From Streptomyces iconiensis (GTDB lineage: Bacteria; Actinomycetota; Actinomycetes; Streptomycetales; Streptomycetaceae), in NCBI RefSeq assembly GCF_028657195.3, contig NZ_JANCPR020000022.1, positions 1-64,000 of the forward strand: a stretch of 64,000 bases of DNA, given 5' to 3'. Numbering within the stretch: the first letter of the stretch is position 1; every line of letters starts with the position of its first letter. The position numbers were made by a program, and so were the translations under genes. The notes under the pieces were generated by a model, which was not told the origin of the DNA, searched no databases, and worked only from the letters and a program-made list of their open reading frames with translations. Of the stretch, positions 34,666 to 43,111 are shown in pieces.

Positions 34666-36954
34666 TCAACGGATACCTTTGTAGCCGTTACGAACATTCT
34701 GCGCTACATAGTCGGCAGCGGCTTTGCCCTCGGGGCTATTCGGATCGACCCCGGCTTTCCGTGCAGCCTCTTCGGTGACCAGCTTCATTGATTTGGCATG
34801 GTCACTGCGCTCGCCACTCAGGAACTCTTCCCGGTTATCTGCCACCTTTTCTGCAGCTTCCTCGGGGTCCTTCTTGAAGCTGTCGAACACGGCCTCGTTC
34901 ACCATCCCGACCGCATCTCCGACGGGGCCTGGGGCGCGCTCCAGGCCAGCGGATGCGATGGTTCCGACCCATTCCTTCTTCTGGTCCAGGGCTTCGTTGT
35001 ACTTCTCAGCAGCTCCCACTCTGTCGGCAGCGTTATCAATTCCATCTGCACGGCCCTGTGCGGCGAAGGCTGCCACTTCCGCCCCCGGGTACGCAGCTTG
35101 TGAAGACACCTCCGCCAGGCTAGTTCTATCGGGGGGATCGGCCAATCCCCTGGCGATGGCACCCGAAGATGTTTCGTGCTGTGCATGGATAATGGATGCG
35201 TAGCCGTCTGGGTCCTGGGAGCCCGCGTTGATGAAACGCCTCACGTGCGAACTCCCTTCTTGCTCTTGAAGCTCTGCGGTTTCTCCCCGGATTTGGATCA
35301 ACCCGCTTTCATCGCCCATTGCGATAGCCTTTTGGATATCCGGCATGTAGTCGCCAGCCATGGCACCCATATTGTCCGCGATGGGCGACAACTTCCCCCC
35401 ATGCTCGACCAACGCGAACCCCTCTTGCGTGCCGAGCCTGCTGACCACTTTCTCGAACAGATCCGCCTGGGCCCGCGTGTGCTCCAGGCGGGGCCCCTCG
35501 TCCCCGGCGGGGCGGCCCGTTGTGGCGGATTGCAGAGCGTCGCCCAGGGCGTCTCTTCCTGGGGAGTTGGACGGGGATCCGTCGCCGGGCCAGGTCCGTA
35601 CGTTGTCGCCATTCCCGTCGCCCAGGAAGTAGTCGAAATTGCTGGTCTCCTTGAGGCTCGTACCCGCGCCGCCCGTTGAGCCGTCGAAGAAATCTGTCGC
35701 GGCCTCCGGGCTGTGATTGAGTCCCCGCATCAGCCCCTCCATCGGGTCGTACCCCGCCCCGCCCTTCCTGTCCAGATTCAGCACGGCATCGTTCAGAGTC
35801 GTCTCTCCGGGAGATGGCCAAGCCGAGGACCCACCATGCTCGCGTTCGTAGGCGACGATGTCGTTGCCGACATTGTTCAGGAACTTCGTGTCGTAGGTGC
35901 CGTGGCGCAGGATGTTGCCGAGCACTTGGTAGCCGATTGTCTTTTGGGTGCCGCCCATCCGGCCGAGAGGAAGTTCGCTGCGGCCGGCGGCCTTGAGCGC
36001 GTTGACCCATGTGCTGCCCAGGTGGGTCGCGTCGCCGTTCGGTGGCACTTTGGCGAAGGCGGGGGGATCGGTCGCGGTGGCGAGTCCTGTGCCCATGGAG
36101 TTCTGGACGACGCGGGCGAGTTCGAGGCGTTCCTTGCTGCCGTCGCTGGAGGCGTCGATGCCGAGTTGGGCGTGGAGGAGCAGGGCGTTTTTGGGGCCGA
36201 GGTCCCGGTAGAAGGAGGTGGCGAACTCCGGGTCCCTGGCGTTGTGTTTGGTGAGGGCCGCGAAGGATTCGAGGTCCTTGGTGGAGAGTTCCTTTCCCTG
36301 CTCGTACAGCTTGAGCTGTTTACGTGCGTAGGCGGTGGCCTGTTCGGCCTGGGCGTCGTCCAGGGAGGTGTAGGTGGCGTGGCCCGCGTTGTGCGGGTCG
36401 TTTCCGTGGGCGCGGAGCAGGGCGCCGCGAACGGACTGGTCGACCATGCGGGCTTCGGCGACAAGCGTATTGATGCGCCCCTGAATGTCGTTCTTGGTCT
36501 CGAACTCGGCGGCTTTGTGTTCACCTTTGGTGACGGACGCCTGCGAGATGGGCCCGGAAGCGGCAGTGGAGTCCTGGAACTCGCACGTCACGGTCCCGTC
36601 GCCGTTGTCCTGGATCCGGATGCCGTTGTTTCCCGCGCGTTCCTGCTGGGCCTTGAGCTTGGTCTGGATGGAGACGAGGTCGCTGTGCGCGCCGTCCAGC
36701 AGGTTCCAGATGGTCTGGGCTTCGGAGTGGAGGTCTCCGACCTCGTTGGCGATCTTGCGTACGAAGCGTTTGCCCAGGCCCGCGTTGATGCCCTCCCAAC
36801 GGGCGGCGTCCGCCTTGGCGCGCATGCCCCTGTCGGCCTCGTTCGAGAGGTCGAGGAGTGCCGACTGTGCGCTCTTCCAGTCGCCGACGGCCGTACCGAG
36901 GCTGCCGAGGTTGACGTCGACGATGTCGGTGAAGGTGATGCGGGATTCAGGCAT
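34666..36954 (-). CDS. large WXG100-like N-terminal protein of unknown function
   Basis: The 762-residue protein has no signal peptide. Residues ~1-110 are helical with Trp53-Glu54-Gly55 (ARWEGINAGLG), like WXG100 substrates of type VII secretion. Long helical regions follow, and a central part carries MEGLMRGLNHSPEAATDFF. The C-terminus is highly charged (EEAARKAGVDPNSPEGKAAADYVAQNVRNGY). No toxin motif is recognised, so a polymorphic-toxin role is only a guess; a structural secreted protein is equally possible. The DNA for the C-terminal half (34680-35700) is clearly lower in GC than the N-terminal half. It sits between a small WXG-like gene and an exported protein gene. Confidence 0.7.
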   Translation of the reverse strand: MPESRITFTDIVDVNLGSLGTAVGDWKSAQSALLDLSNEADRGMRAKADAARWEGINAGLGKRFVRKIANEVGDLHSEAQTIWNLLDGAHSDLVSIQTKLKAQQERAGNNGIRIQDNGDGTVTCEFQDSTAASGPISQASVTKGEHKAAEFETKNDIQGRINTLVAEARMVDQSVRGALLRAHGNDPHNAGHATYTSLDDAQAEQATAYARKQLKLYEQGKELSTKDLESFAALTKHNARDPEFATSFYRDLGPKNALLLHAQLGIDASSDGSKERLELARVVQNSMGTGLATATDPPAFAKVPPNGDATHLGSTWVNALKAAGRSELPLGRMGGTQKTIGYQVLGNILRHGTYDTKFLNNVGNDIVAYEREHGGSSAWPSPGETTLNDAVLNLDRKGGAGYDPMEGLMRGLNHSPEAATDFFDGSTGGAGTSLKETSNFDYFLGDGNGDNVRTWPGDGSPSNSPGRDALGDALQSATTGRPAGDEGPRLEHTRAQADLFEKVVSRLGTQEGFALVEHGGKLSPIADNMGAMAGDYMPDIQKAIAMGDESGLIQIRGETAELQEQEGSSHVRRFINAGSQDPDGYASIIHAQHETSSGAIARGLADPPDRTSLAEVSSQAAYPGAEVAAFAAQGRADGIDNAADRVGAAEKYNEALDQKKEWVGTIASAGLERAPGPVGDAVGMVNEAVFDSFKKDPEEAAEKVADNREEFLSGERSDHAKSMKLVTEEAARKAGVDPNSPEGKAAADYVAQNVRNGYKGIR

Positions 36955-36990
36955 GGGGGCACCCTCCAGCGCTGCCGATGGCTGGACGGG

Positions 36991-37491
36991 TCACTTGAGG
37001 TACCGGTAGATCTGCGAGGGGGAGACCGCGCTGCCGTCACGGCGTTCCAGCTCGGCGCCGATCTTCACGTCGTCCGTGTGGTGGGACTTCTTCGTGTAGT
37101 CCAGGTGGTTGGAGATGTGGGCGCAGCCCTGGAGGACGGTCTTGAGCTGGGTTCCCCACACCTCGACCGCCTTGCTCAACGCGTCGCCGAGGAGGAAGGA
37201 GTGGCTGGCGAGACTCTGTGCGGCACGCATGCTCGCGCCCGCGCCCTCACTGTTGGCGTGCGCGCCCGCGATGTCACCGGACTTCTTGAGCTTGCCGTGG
37301 AGTGTGAACGCGTCGCTGCCGATGGCTCCCACGTCGTCCTGGGCGACGACCAGATCGGATTTCCCGGCTCCGCCACCGCCTTCATCGCCAGCCGAGGGGC
37401 CGTTGTCCGCGGGTCGGCCGTTGAGCTGCATGCTGACGGACTGGCTCTCGGCCGCTGCCTTGTGCTGTGCCCACTCGTCCTCGAAGGACAT
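36991..37491 (-). CDS. small WXG100-like helical protein
   Basis: The 166-residue helical protein has VEVWGTQLKTVLQ (Trp-Gly-Thr in place of WXG) in the second half and a Gly/Asp-rich linker at ~30-45. It has no signal peptide. It precedes the 762-residue gene by 36 bases on the same strand, like ESX partner pairs. It probably starts the cassette; the promoter lies in 37492-37640. Function unknown. Confidence 0.6.
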   Translation of the reverse strand: MSFEDEWAQHKAAAESQSVSMQLNGRPADNGPSAGDEGGGGAGKSDLVVAQDDVGAIGSDAFTLHGKLKKSGDIAGAHANSEGAGASMRAAQSLASHSFLLGDALSKAVEVWGTQLKTVLQGCAHISNHLDYTKKSHHTDDVKIGAELERRDGSAVSPSQIYRYLK

Positions 37492-37692
37492 GAGTCACCC
37501 CCCGAAGGTGTGCGCCGGGGGAGCGCGTCAGCGCGGGGGCCGGGAACACCTTGCGTATTCGGCTGTCGCTTCGTCTGCTACGTCGTGTGATCGCGTGGGC
37601 CACGATAGTAACGGCCGTCCCATCTCGCCCTGAACAGCCGTGAGTTGTCACCAGAAGGAGACGTTCCGGCTCTTGCGGCCCGACCCGCCGCC

Positions 37693-37732
37693 GTATGGGC
37701 GCGACCCTCTGGGGCCCGTATGGGCGCGACCC
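37693..37732. repeat. 15-bp direct repeat in divergent promoter region
   Basis: GTATGGGCGCGACCC at 37693-37707 and 37718-37732, centres 25 bases apart, upstream of the DJ-1-type gene and downstream of no gene. This could be paired operator sites. The rest of 37492-37798 has no gene. Confidence 0.6.
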
Positions 37733-37798
37733 CCAGGGGAGGACGGCGGCGCCGAAACCGTGTGGCTCCGGGCCGTACAGGCGTGCTGGGATCACGGG

Positions 37799-38401
37799 AT
37801 GGCTGCTGAAGACACGCGCAAGATCGGGATTCTGTTGTTCCCCGGAGTCGAGGAACTCGATGCCATCGGTCCGTGGGAAGTGCTCTCGTACTGGACGCAC
37901 AACTACGCCGAGGACGGGTGGGAGGTGTCCTGCTTCTCGGTCGATGGCAAGCCCGTGAACTGCGCGAAAGGGCTCACCGTCGAGGCGCACCACTCGATGT
38001 CGTCGATGCCGGCGCTCGATGTCCTGCTGCATCCCGGAGGTCAGGGCACCCGCCCTCAACTCACCGACGAACCGCACCTGGAGTGGGTCCGTTCCCAGCG
38101 CCGGTCGGTGCCTCTGATGACGAGCGTGTGTACGGGCTCGCTGGTCTACGCGGCGGCCGGGGTGCTGCGCGGACGGCCGGCGACCACGCATTGGGCGTCG
38201 CTGGACAAGCTCGCCGAACTGGACCCGACGATCGAGGTACGTGCGGACGAACGCTTCGTCGACGACGGAGACGTGCTGACCGCGGCAGGCGTCTCCGCGG
38301 GTATCGACATGGCCCTTCATCTGGTGGCCCGGCTGACGTCGGCGGAGCGGGCGCGTCAGGTACGGCGCGGAATCCAGTACGACCCGCAGCCGCCCGTCTG
38401 A
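37799..38401 (+). CDS. DJ-1/PfpI family protein
   Basis: The 200-residue protein has the DJ-1 fold: KIGILLFPGVEELDAIGPWEVL, then the nucleophile elbow MTSVCTGSLVYAAAGVLRGRPATTHW, as in the GATase1/ThiJ group that includes isonitrile hydratase and the N-domains of GlxA regulators. VSAGIDMALHLVARL matches the isonitrile-hydratase-like subgroup. There is no DNA-binding domain, so it is probably an enzyme of unknown substrate. ATG 37799 is chosen as the natural start; the ribosome site is weak. Confidence 0.85.
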   Translation: MAAEDTRKIGILLFPGVEELDAIGPWEVLSYWTHNYAEDGWEVSCFSVDGKPVNCAKGLTVEAHHSMSSMPALDVLLHPGGQGTRPQLTDEPHLEWVRSQRRSVPLMTSVCTGSLVYAAAGVLRGRPATTHWASLDKLAELDPTIEVRADERFVDDGDVLTAAGVSAGIDMALHLVARLTSAERARQVRRGIQYDPQPPV

Positions 38402-38430
38402 GGTCACGGGCCGACCGCCCCCGCACACAC

Positions 38431-38465
38431 CTGTGGGGCGGCACCGGAGAGGTGCCGCCCCACAG
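38431..38465. terminator. terminator hairpin
   Basis: CTGTGGGGCGGCACC, loop GGAGA, GGTGCCGCCCCACAG: a perfect 15-bp stem after the DJ-1 gene. Confidence 0.8.
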
Positions 38466-38593
38466 GGCCGATGCCGACGTGCCGGAGCGTTACGCCGCGT
38501 GAAACCGGTCAGGTACGGGGCGTGGCGCGCGCATGGTCCGGACCGGATTCAACGGCCGGGGTCCCGGGTGTTCCGCGCGTCCGGGCCCGGCGC

Positions 38594-39853
38594 TCAGAGC
38601 GAGACGCCGTGGCCGCGCAGGTACGCGACGGGGTCGATGTCGGTGCCGTAGTCCGCACCGGTACGCGCCTCGAAGTGGAGGTGCGGTCCCGTCGCGTTGC
38701 CGGTGGCGCCGGACAGGCCGATCTGCGTGCCGGCGTCGACCTGCTGGCCGGTCTGGACCTTGAGCGACGACAGGTGGCCGTACTGGGTGTACTTGCCGTC
38801 GGCGTGCTTGATCACGACCTGGTTGCCGTACGCACCGCCGTCGCCCGCCGCGACGACCTGCCCGGCCGCGACGGCCTTCACCGGGGTGCCGGTGGCGGCG
38901 GAGAAGTCGACACCGGTGTGGCTGCCGCTGGACCAGCTACCGCCTGCGGCCTTGTACGGGGTGCTCGTGCCGCCGGGAACCGGGGCGACGTAACCACCGT
39001 TCGAGGACTCGCTCGACGACTGGCTGGACGAGGACGCTGAGGACGAAGACGCCGAGGAGGAGGACGCCGAGGCGCCGCTGTCTGACTTGGCCTCACCGCT
39101 GCTCTGCGGCTTGGCACCACCCTGCGGCTTGGCGCCGCTGTCGGAGGAGCCGCCGTCCTTGCCGCCGGAGAGGGACAGCTTCTGGCCGGGGAAGATCACG
39201 TTCGGGTCGCCGCCGACCTCTTCGCGGTTGGCGTCGTAGACGGTCTTCCAGCCGCCGGAGACCCGGTGCTCGGTGGCGATCGTATGGAGCGTGTCGCCAC
39301 CGCGGACCGTGTACGAGGCCGAGTGCGACGGGGCGCCCTGCTGCGGGGCCTTGGGCGCGGCCTTCTTCGGCGCCGACTCCTGCTGCGGACGCGGCTGCTG
39401 CTGCGCCTGGCTGTGGGAGCCGCTGTCGTTCTGGGCGCCGCTGTCGCTGCCGCCGTCGGGGTTCACGTCGGCGGCGGGGCCGCCGGACGTCAGACCGCCC
39501 GCGCCGGCGCAGGCCCAGGCACCCGGGCCCTGCATGGCGAGCAGCTTCTCGGCCGTGGCGATCTGCTGCTCCTTGGTGGCCTGGTCGGCGCGCGGTGCGT
39601 ACTTCGTACCACCGGCTGCGGCCCAGCTGGAGTTGTTGAACTGGAGGCCGCCGTAGTAGCCGTTGCCGGTGTTCGCCGACCAGTTGCCCGTCGACTCACA
39701 CTGGGCGACCTTCTCCCAGGTGTCGACGGAAGCGGCCTGCGCGTTACCAGCTGTGAACAGTGGAAGAACGATGCTGGCCCCACCCGCCGTCAGCGCGAGC
39801 GTGGCCGCCTGCCTGAGCCGGCGGCGGGGCTTTCGAGCATGGGTTCCGGACAT
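38594..39853 (-). CDS. Rpf-type lytic transglycosylase with LysM and M23 peptidase domains
   Basis: The 419-residue exported wall hydrolase has a signal peptide (1-40, ending GNAQA), a resuscitation-promoting-factor domain (WEKVAQCESTGNWSANTGNGYYGGLQF, catalytic Glu53), a Gln/Pro-rich linker, LysM (YTVRGGDTLHTIATEH...DPNVIFPGQKL, ~178-228), a Ser-rich linker, and an M23 LytM-type endopeptidase (HTGVDFSAATGTPVKA... and GPHLHFEARTG, Zn ligands His/Asp/His). It cleaves both glycan and peptide bonds of peptidoglycan, probably in spore germination and growth. The c-di-AMP riboswitch upstream represses it. Confidence 0.93.
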   Translation of the reverse strand: MSGTHARKPRRRLRQAATLALTAGGASIVLPLFTAGNAQAASVDTWEKVAQCESTGNWSANTGNGYYGGLQFNNSSWAAAGGTKYAPRADQATKEQQIATAEKLLAMQGPGAWACAGAGGLTSGGPAADVNPDGGSDSGAQNDSGSHSQAQQQPRPQQESAPKKAAPKAPQQGAPSHSASYTVRGGDTLHTIATEHRVSGGWKTVYDANREEVGGDPNVIFPGQKLSLSGGKDGGSSDSGAKPQGGAKPQSSGEAKSDSGASASSSSASSSSASSSSQSSSESSNGGYVAPVPGGTSTPYKAAGGSWSSGSHTGVDFSAATGTPVKAVAAGQVVAAGDGGAYGNQVVIKHADGKYTQYGHLSSLKVQTGQQVDAGTQIGLSGATGNATGPHLHFEARTGADYGTDIDPVAYLRGHGVSL

Positions 39854-39865
39854 AGGGGAATTCCT

Positions 39866-40076
39866 CTCCTACGCCTACGAGGTGAGCTGTCGGATTCGGG
39901 CCGGAGTTCATAGCCCGGCCGTACGGCGGCACGCGGTGCGCTCCCGTACGGCTTCACCCCAAGCCCCGCCGGATCACTGATCCACCGGGGCACTTACCTG
40001 GTTCCCCCGCTCCTGCCAACGGTGAGGTCTTCGCAGCCAGCGGCAGGATTCGGCGTCCGACTGCGAACTGTCGCGC
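39866..40076 (-). ncRNA. ydaO-yuaA riboswitch (c-di-AMP)
   Basis: The minus strand reads, in order, GACGCCGAATCCTGCCGC, then GAGCGGGGGAACCAGGTAA, then CTTGGGGTGAAGCCGTACGG, and ends GACAGCTCACCTCGTAGGCG just before the ribosome site. These are the conserved blocks of the actinobacterial ydaO class, which binds c-di-AMP. It lies in the leader of the Rpf gene, a known location in Streptomyces. Binding should turn expression off. Boundaries are approximate. Confidence 0.92.
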
Positions 40077-41288
40077 TTCTGCGGCGACAGCTCGGGCACC
40101 CTAAGCACACATATTTCCCACGGACAAGGAAAAGATCGTTTCTGTCCCATCCTGGGAATGCGACCCAATTCACGTCCGAGCCTCCTTTCTTGATCGCATC
40201 CCTGCCATGCCCTGGGGAAACGCAGCCGGCACGCTCAATGCCCCCTACGGAACGCGTCTCGCGCCCCGCCCCGATTCTGTGAGCCGACTCACGGGGCGAC
40301 GGATCCTGGCGCTCCGATTCCCGCCCGCGAACACCCGCCCCAGAGCGGGAAGTCGGGCATCCATACGTACCTATATGCCCGACTTGATGCGCCTTGTGCT
40401 CTCATGGGAGATGGGGGTGAGGGCGCTGAAGCTTTGCCGCGCCCTTCTTCTCCGGGTTCTGCTTCGGATCCACGTGCGGCTCACGTGCGGCTCACGTGCG
40501 GCCCACTTGGGGCCCGGAAAACGGGCACGGCCGAGGGGCCCGCCGTGTGGGGATGGGGCATATAGGTGGGGCATATAGGGGTCAATGCCGGCCGCATCTC
40601 GCTATGGTGAGTGCGGCTGTTCGTCGCCCCACCGCACCTCCGTCCCATCGCACCGCACCGCACCGCTTGAAGCACTGCTCGACGCGTCGCTGTATGCACT
40701 GCTTGAGGCACCGCTTGAGGCATTGCTCGACGCACCGTTCAACGCACAGGCCACACCGGTCAGTTACCGCACCCGCGTACCGCTCCGCGTCATCGTCGCC
40801 CCTTGCCGAGAGGAGGCGGTGTCAGGCCATGGCCGGCTTACCGCCCGCTCCTCAGCACGCCCCGCCAACGGGTCGCCCGCCGCACCCCGGGACCGTTGGC
40901 GCCGTCGCTGTCCCCGTCGCCGCGCTTCGCGGCGTCACCGGCGGGGCATTTCGTGCGCTGCCGTCGGATGTGGCGTCGGCCGGGAACGGCCACGCGGTTC
41001 CTCGATGTGAACGCGACTGGGTGCGGTCGTACGCGCGGCCAGAAGAATCGCCGCGCGCGGAGCGACGGAGCCGGCCGGACGCACTCGGTACGGCGACAGA
41101 TGCTTTCCGGCCGTCGAACCCCGTAATCGCGTCCCGGATTTCGTACAGCCCTTCGCCCCCGCAACCAGTTGTGGCACAGTCTGCATCCGTACAGCAACCG
41201 TGCGCGACGGTGGCGCGGCACGGTAAGAGGCGGAATGCTCCGCATGGGCTGAATGAGCGCGGGCTGAGCGACAGGGAGGGCGACGCCA
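40077..41288. other. long region with no confident gene
   Basis: About 1.2 kb with less biased codon use than the rest. It includes the Rpf promoter side (40077-40200), a patch of degenerate repeats (GCTTGAGGCACTGCTCGACGC type, ~40665-40745) and a plus-strand frame that begins at ATG 40829 (with a TTA codon as its fourth codon and GAGAGGAGG some 12 bases upstream) and runs into the 41289 gene. I do not trust this frame as a gene: GC at third positions is not raised. Confidence 0.4.
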
Positions 41289-41500
41289 TGGGCCTCGTTG
41301 CCTTGGGTATCGCATTGTGCGCTGCCTTGAGTGTGGTCAACTCCCGTATCGCCACTGCCTGTTTCGTCGGTGGAAAGTTCGTCAAGAACCACAGCGAACG
41401 CGTCTTCACCACACTCCACGCGAGTAGCCGCAGCGAGGCCAACGCCCTCTGGCTCGGCACGGCGCACGCCACGGAAGGGGGCACACGTCACGATGTCTGA
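41289..41500 (+). CDS. possible small membrane protein
   Basis: The 70-residue frame begins MGLVALGIALCAALSVV, one membrane helix, followed by a hydrophilic tail. GGGAGG sits about 8 bases before ATG 41289, and the Flp pilin block follows, which is why I list it. Codon bias is weak and no family is recognised. It may be spurious. Confidence 0.35.
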
Positions 41501-41697
41501 CCGCAACGCCCGCCCCCTCCCCACGCGCGCCCGGGCCCTCCCCTGGGCCCGCGGCCCCATGCGGCCCCGCCCTTCCCCCACGTATGCCTCCCGCGACAGG
41601 GCCCGCCCCTGGATGCGGTCGGGCAGGTGGTGGCGGGCGCGTGCGAAGGCGCATCCCACGGGGGATATCGAGTCAGTCACCAACGGAGGAGAAGCCG

Positions 41698-41901
41698 ATG
41701 TCGAAAGCCATGCGGAGCTGGCGGGAGCGTGTGATCGCTCGAATCCGTGGGAGCGCCGGCGACCGGGGCGCGAACTCGATCGAGTACGCGGGAATTGTGA
41801 TTCTTGTGGCGGGGATCATTCTGGCGGTCCGTGCACTGAACCTGGATGTGGCCATCGCCACGGCGATCTCAACCGGGGTTCAGAGCGTACTGGGCGGCTG
41901 A
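41698..41901 (+). CDS. flp: Flp-type major pilin
   Basis: The 67-residue prepilin has a basic leader to Gly24 and then ANSIEYAGIVILVAGIILAV, with Glu29 at +5 and Tyr30: the Flp signature. The mature pilin would be ~43 residues, the usual length for Tad pili. ATG 41698 follows GGAGGAG. It is made in another reading frame than the surrounding TadG-like gene. It probably supplies the subunit for the pilus machine encoded at 27-34 kb, after cutting by prepilin peptidase. Confidence 0.88.
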   Translation: MSKAMRSWRERVIARIRGSAGDRGANSIEYAGIVILVAGIILAVRALNLDVAIATAISTGVQSVLGG

Positions 41902-41936
41902 CCTCTGAGGGCCTGAACCGCGACAGCGGACAGACC

Positions 41937-42488
41937 GTGATCCTCTATGGAGTAGTGATCACGGGCCTGCTCTTTCTCGCGTTCGCCTTCTTCGCGGTTG
42001 CGCAGGCGAGCACAGTTCGCAACGGTGGCCAAACGGCTGCCGACGCTGCCGCGCTCGCAGCAGCACAGGATGACCGCGACGAACTCTTCGACGGTTTTCT
42101 GGAGGCGTTGGATGACGGTGCAGCGTGGCAGGACTGGCTGAACGGCATCGCAGCCATCGCCGGCGATGGCTGCGGAGAAGCCGACGACTTTGCTGCTCAG
42201 AACGAATCCGACGTGCTGAGCTGTGATGAGGTCACGCGTAACGGCGACAACGGCTACACCGTGAAAATCGAGACGCGCTTTGACACCGGAAAGACGTTCG
42301 TCCCCGGAGCGGACAACAAGAAGGCGCGAGCGACCGCGACGGCTGTGATCAAGCCCCTGTGCGACTTCGATGAAGGCGCCGAAGAGATCGAAATCACCTG
42401 TGACGGTGAGGATTTCAGTATCGATCCAGAAGACGAGGACATTGACCTGAAGCCGGCCGATCTCTTCTCGGTGGTGTTGGTCGACTGA
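41937..42488 (+). CDS. TadG-like pilus assembly protein
   Basis: The membrane protein has a helix (ILYGVVITGLLFLAFAFFAVAQA), then the TadG hallmark TVRNGGQTAADAAALAAAQDDRD and a ~120-residue exposed domain with four Cys. The only standard start after the pilin is GTG 41937, which would remove the usual basic NRDSGQ leader. A CTG at 41898 overlapping the pilin stop (CTGA) would keep it, and an ATG at 41493 is in the same frame but would run through the whole pilin gene. The real start is unsure. The function is in Tad pilus assembly. Confidence 0.75.
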   Translation: MILYGVVITGLLFLAFAFFAVAQASTVRNGGQTAADAAALAAAQDDRDELFDGFLEALDDGAAWQDWLNGIAAIAGDGCGEADDFAAQNESDVLSCDEVTRNGDNGYTVKIETRFDTGKTFVPGADNKKARATATAVIKPLCDFDEGAEEIEITCDGEDFSIDPEDEDIDLKPADLFSVVLVD

Positions 42489-42519
42489 TGACGGAACAAC
42501 GACCAGGGGACGACAACCC

Positions 42520-43107
42520 ATGAGTATTCGGCGCACTCTGACAGCCCGAGGGGGCATGGCGACTGTTGCCGTGACGGCGGGCCTGCTGCTCACGGTCTCG
42601 GGCTGTGGCGGCGGTGACGATGGCAAGGATGACGGAAAGAAGCCCGCCGCCTCGGATCAGGGTGACGGCGACCAGAAGGTTAACGAAAAGCCTTCCGGTA
42701 CGGATGGTGAGGTTCTCGCTGAAGTCAGGGGCAGCGACAGCATCACGCTGACCATCACCTCCGCAGTGCGCGAAGAGGGAGGATTCGTCACGGTGAGCGG
42801 AAAGGTTGCCAACGGCGGCAGCAAGCCGTGGGTAGCCCCCGGCTGGCAGGGTGACGAAGCGGAACTCTCGAAGAACAGCGCTTCATTGGCCGGGGCCAAA
42901 CTCGTGGACAAAGCGGGAAAGAAGCGCTACTACATTCTGCGTGACACGGAGGGGCGTTGCCTGTGCACCAAGTTCTCCGTCGGAGTCTCGCCTGGCAACT
43001 CGAAGACTTGGTACGCCCAGTTCCCAGCCCCGCCGGAATCGACCAAGAAGGTCGACTTCCAAGTAGGCGATATGCCGAGCGCTTCGGTCGAACTCTCGGG
43101 GGAGTGA
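42520..43107 (+). CDS. lipoprotein of the pilus block
   Basis: The 195-residue protein has a lipoprotein signal ending LTVSGC (Cys at about residue 29), a Gly/Asp/Lys linker, and a beta-rich domain (ITLTITSAVREEGGFVTVSGKVANGG; a CLC motif in TEGRCLCTKF). It is exported and lipid-anchored. It lies 31 bases after the TadG stop and 4 bases before the OmpA gene, so it is part of the operon. Role unknown; it may anchor pili. Confidence 0.8.
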   Translation: MSIRRTLTARGGMATVAVTAGLLLTVSGCGGGDDGKDDGKKPAASDQGDGDQKVNEKPSGTDGEVLAEVRGSDSITLTITSAVREEGGFVTVSGKVANGGSKPWVAPGWQGDEAELSKNSASLAGAKLVDKAGKKRYYILRDTEGRCLCTKFSVGVSPGNSKTWYAQFPAPPESTKKVDFQVGDMPSASVELSGE

Positions 43108-43111
43108 CAGG

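Noticed and set aside
40838..41683. 281-residue minus-strand frame
   Set aside because: Arg-rich, no ribosome site, overlaps the pilin promoter region; probably non-coding.
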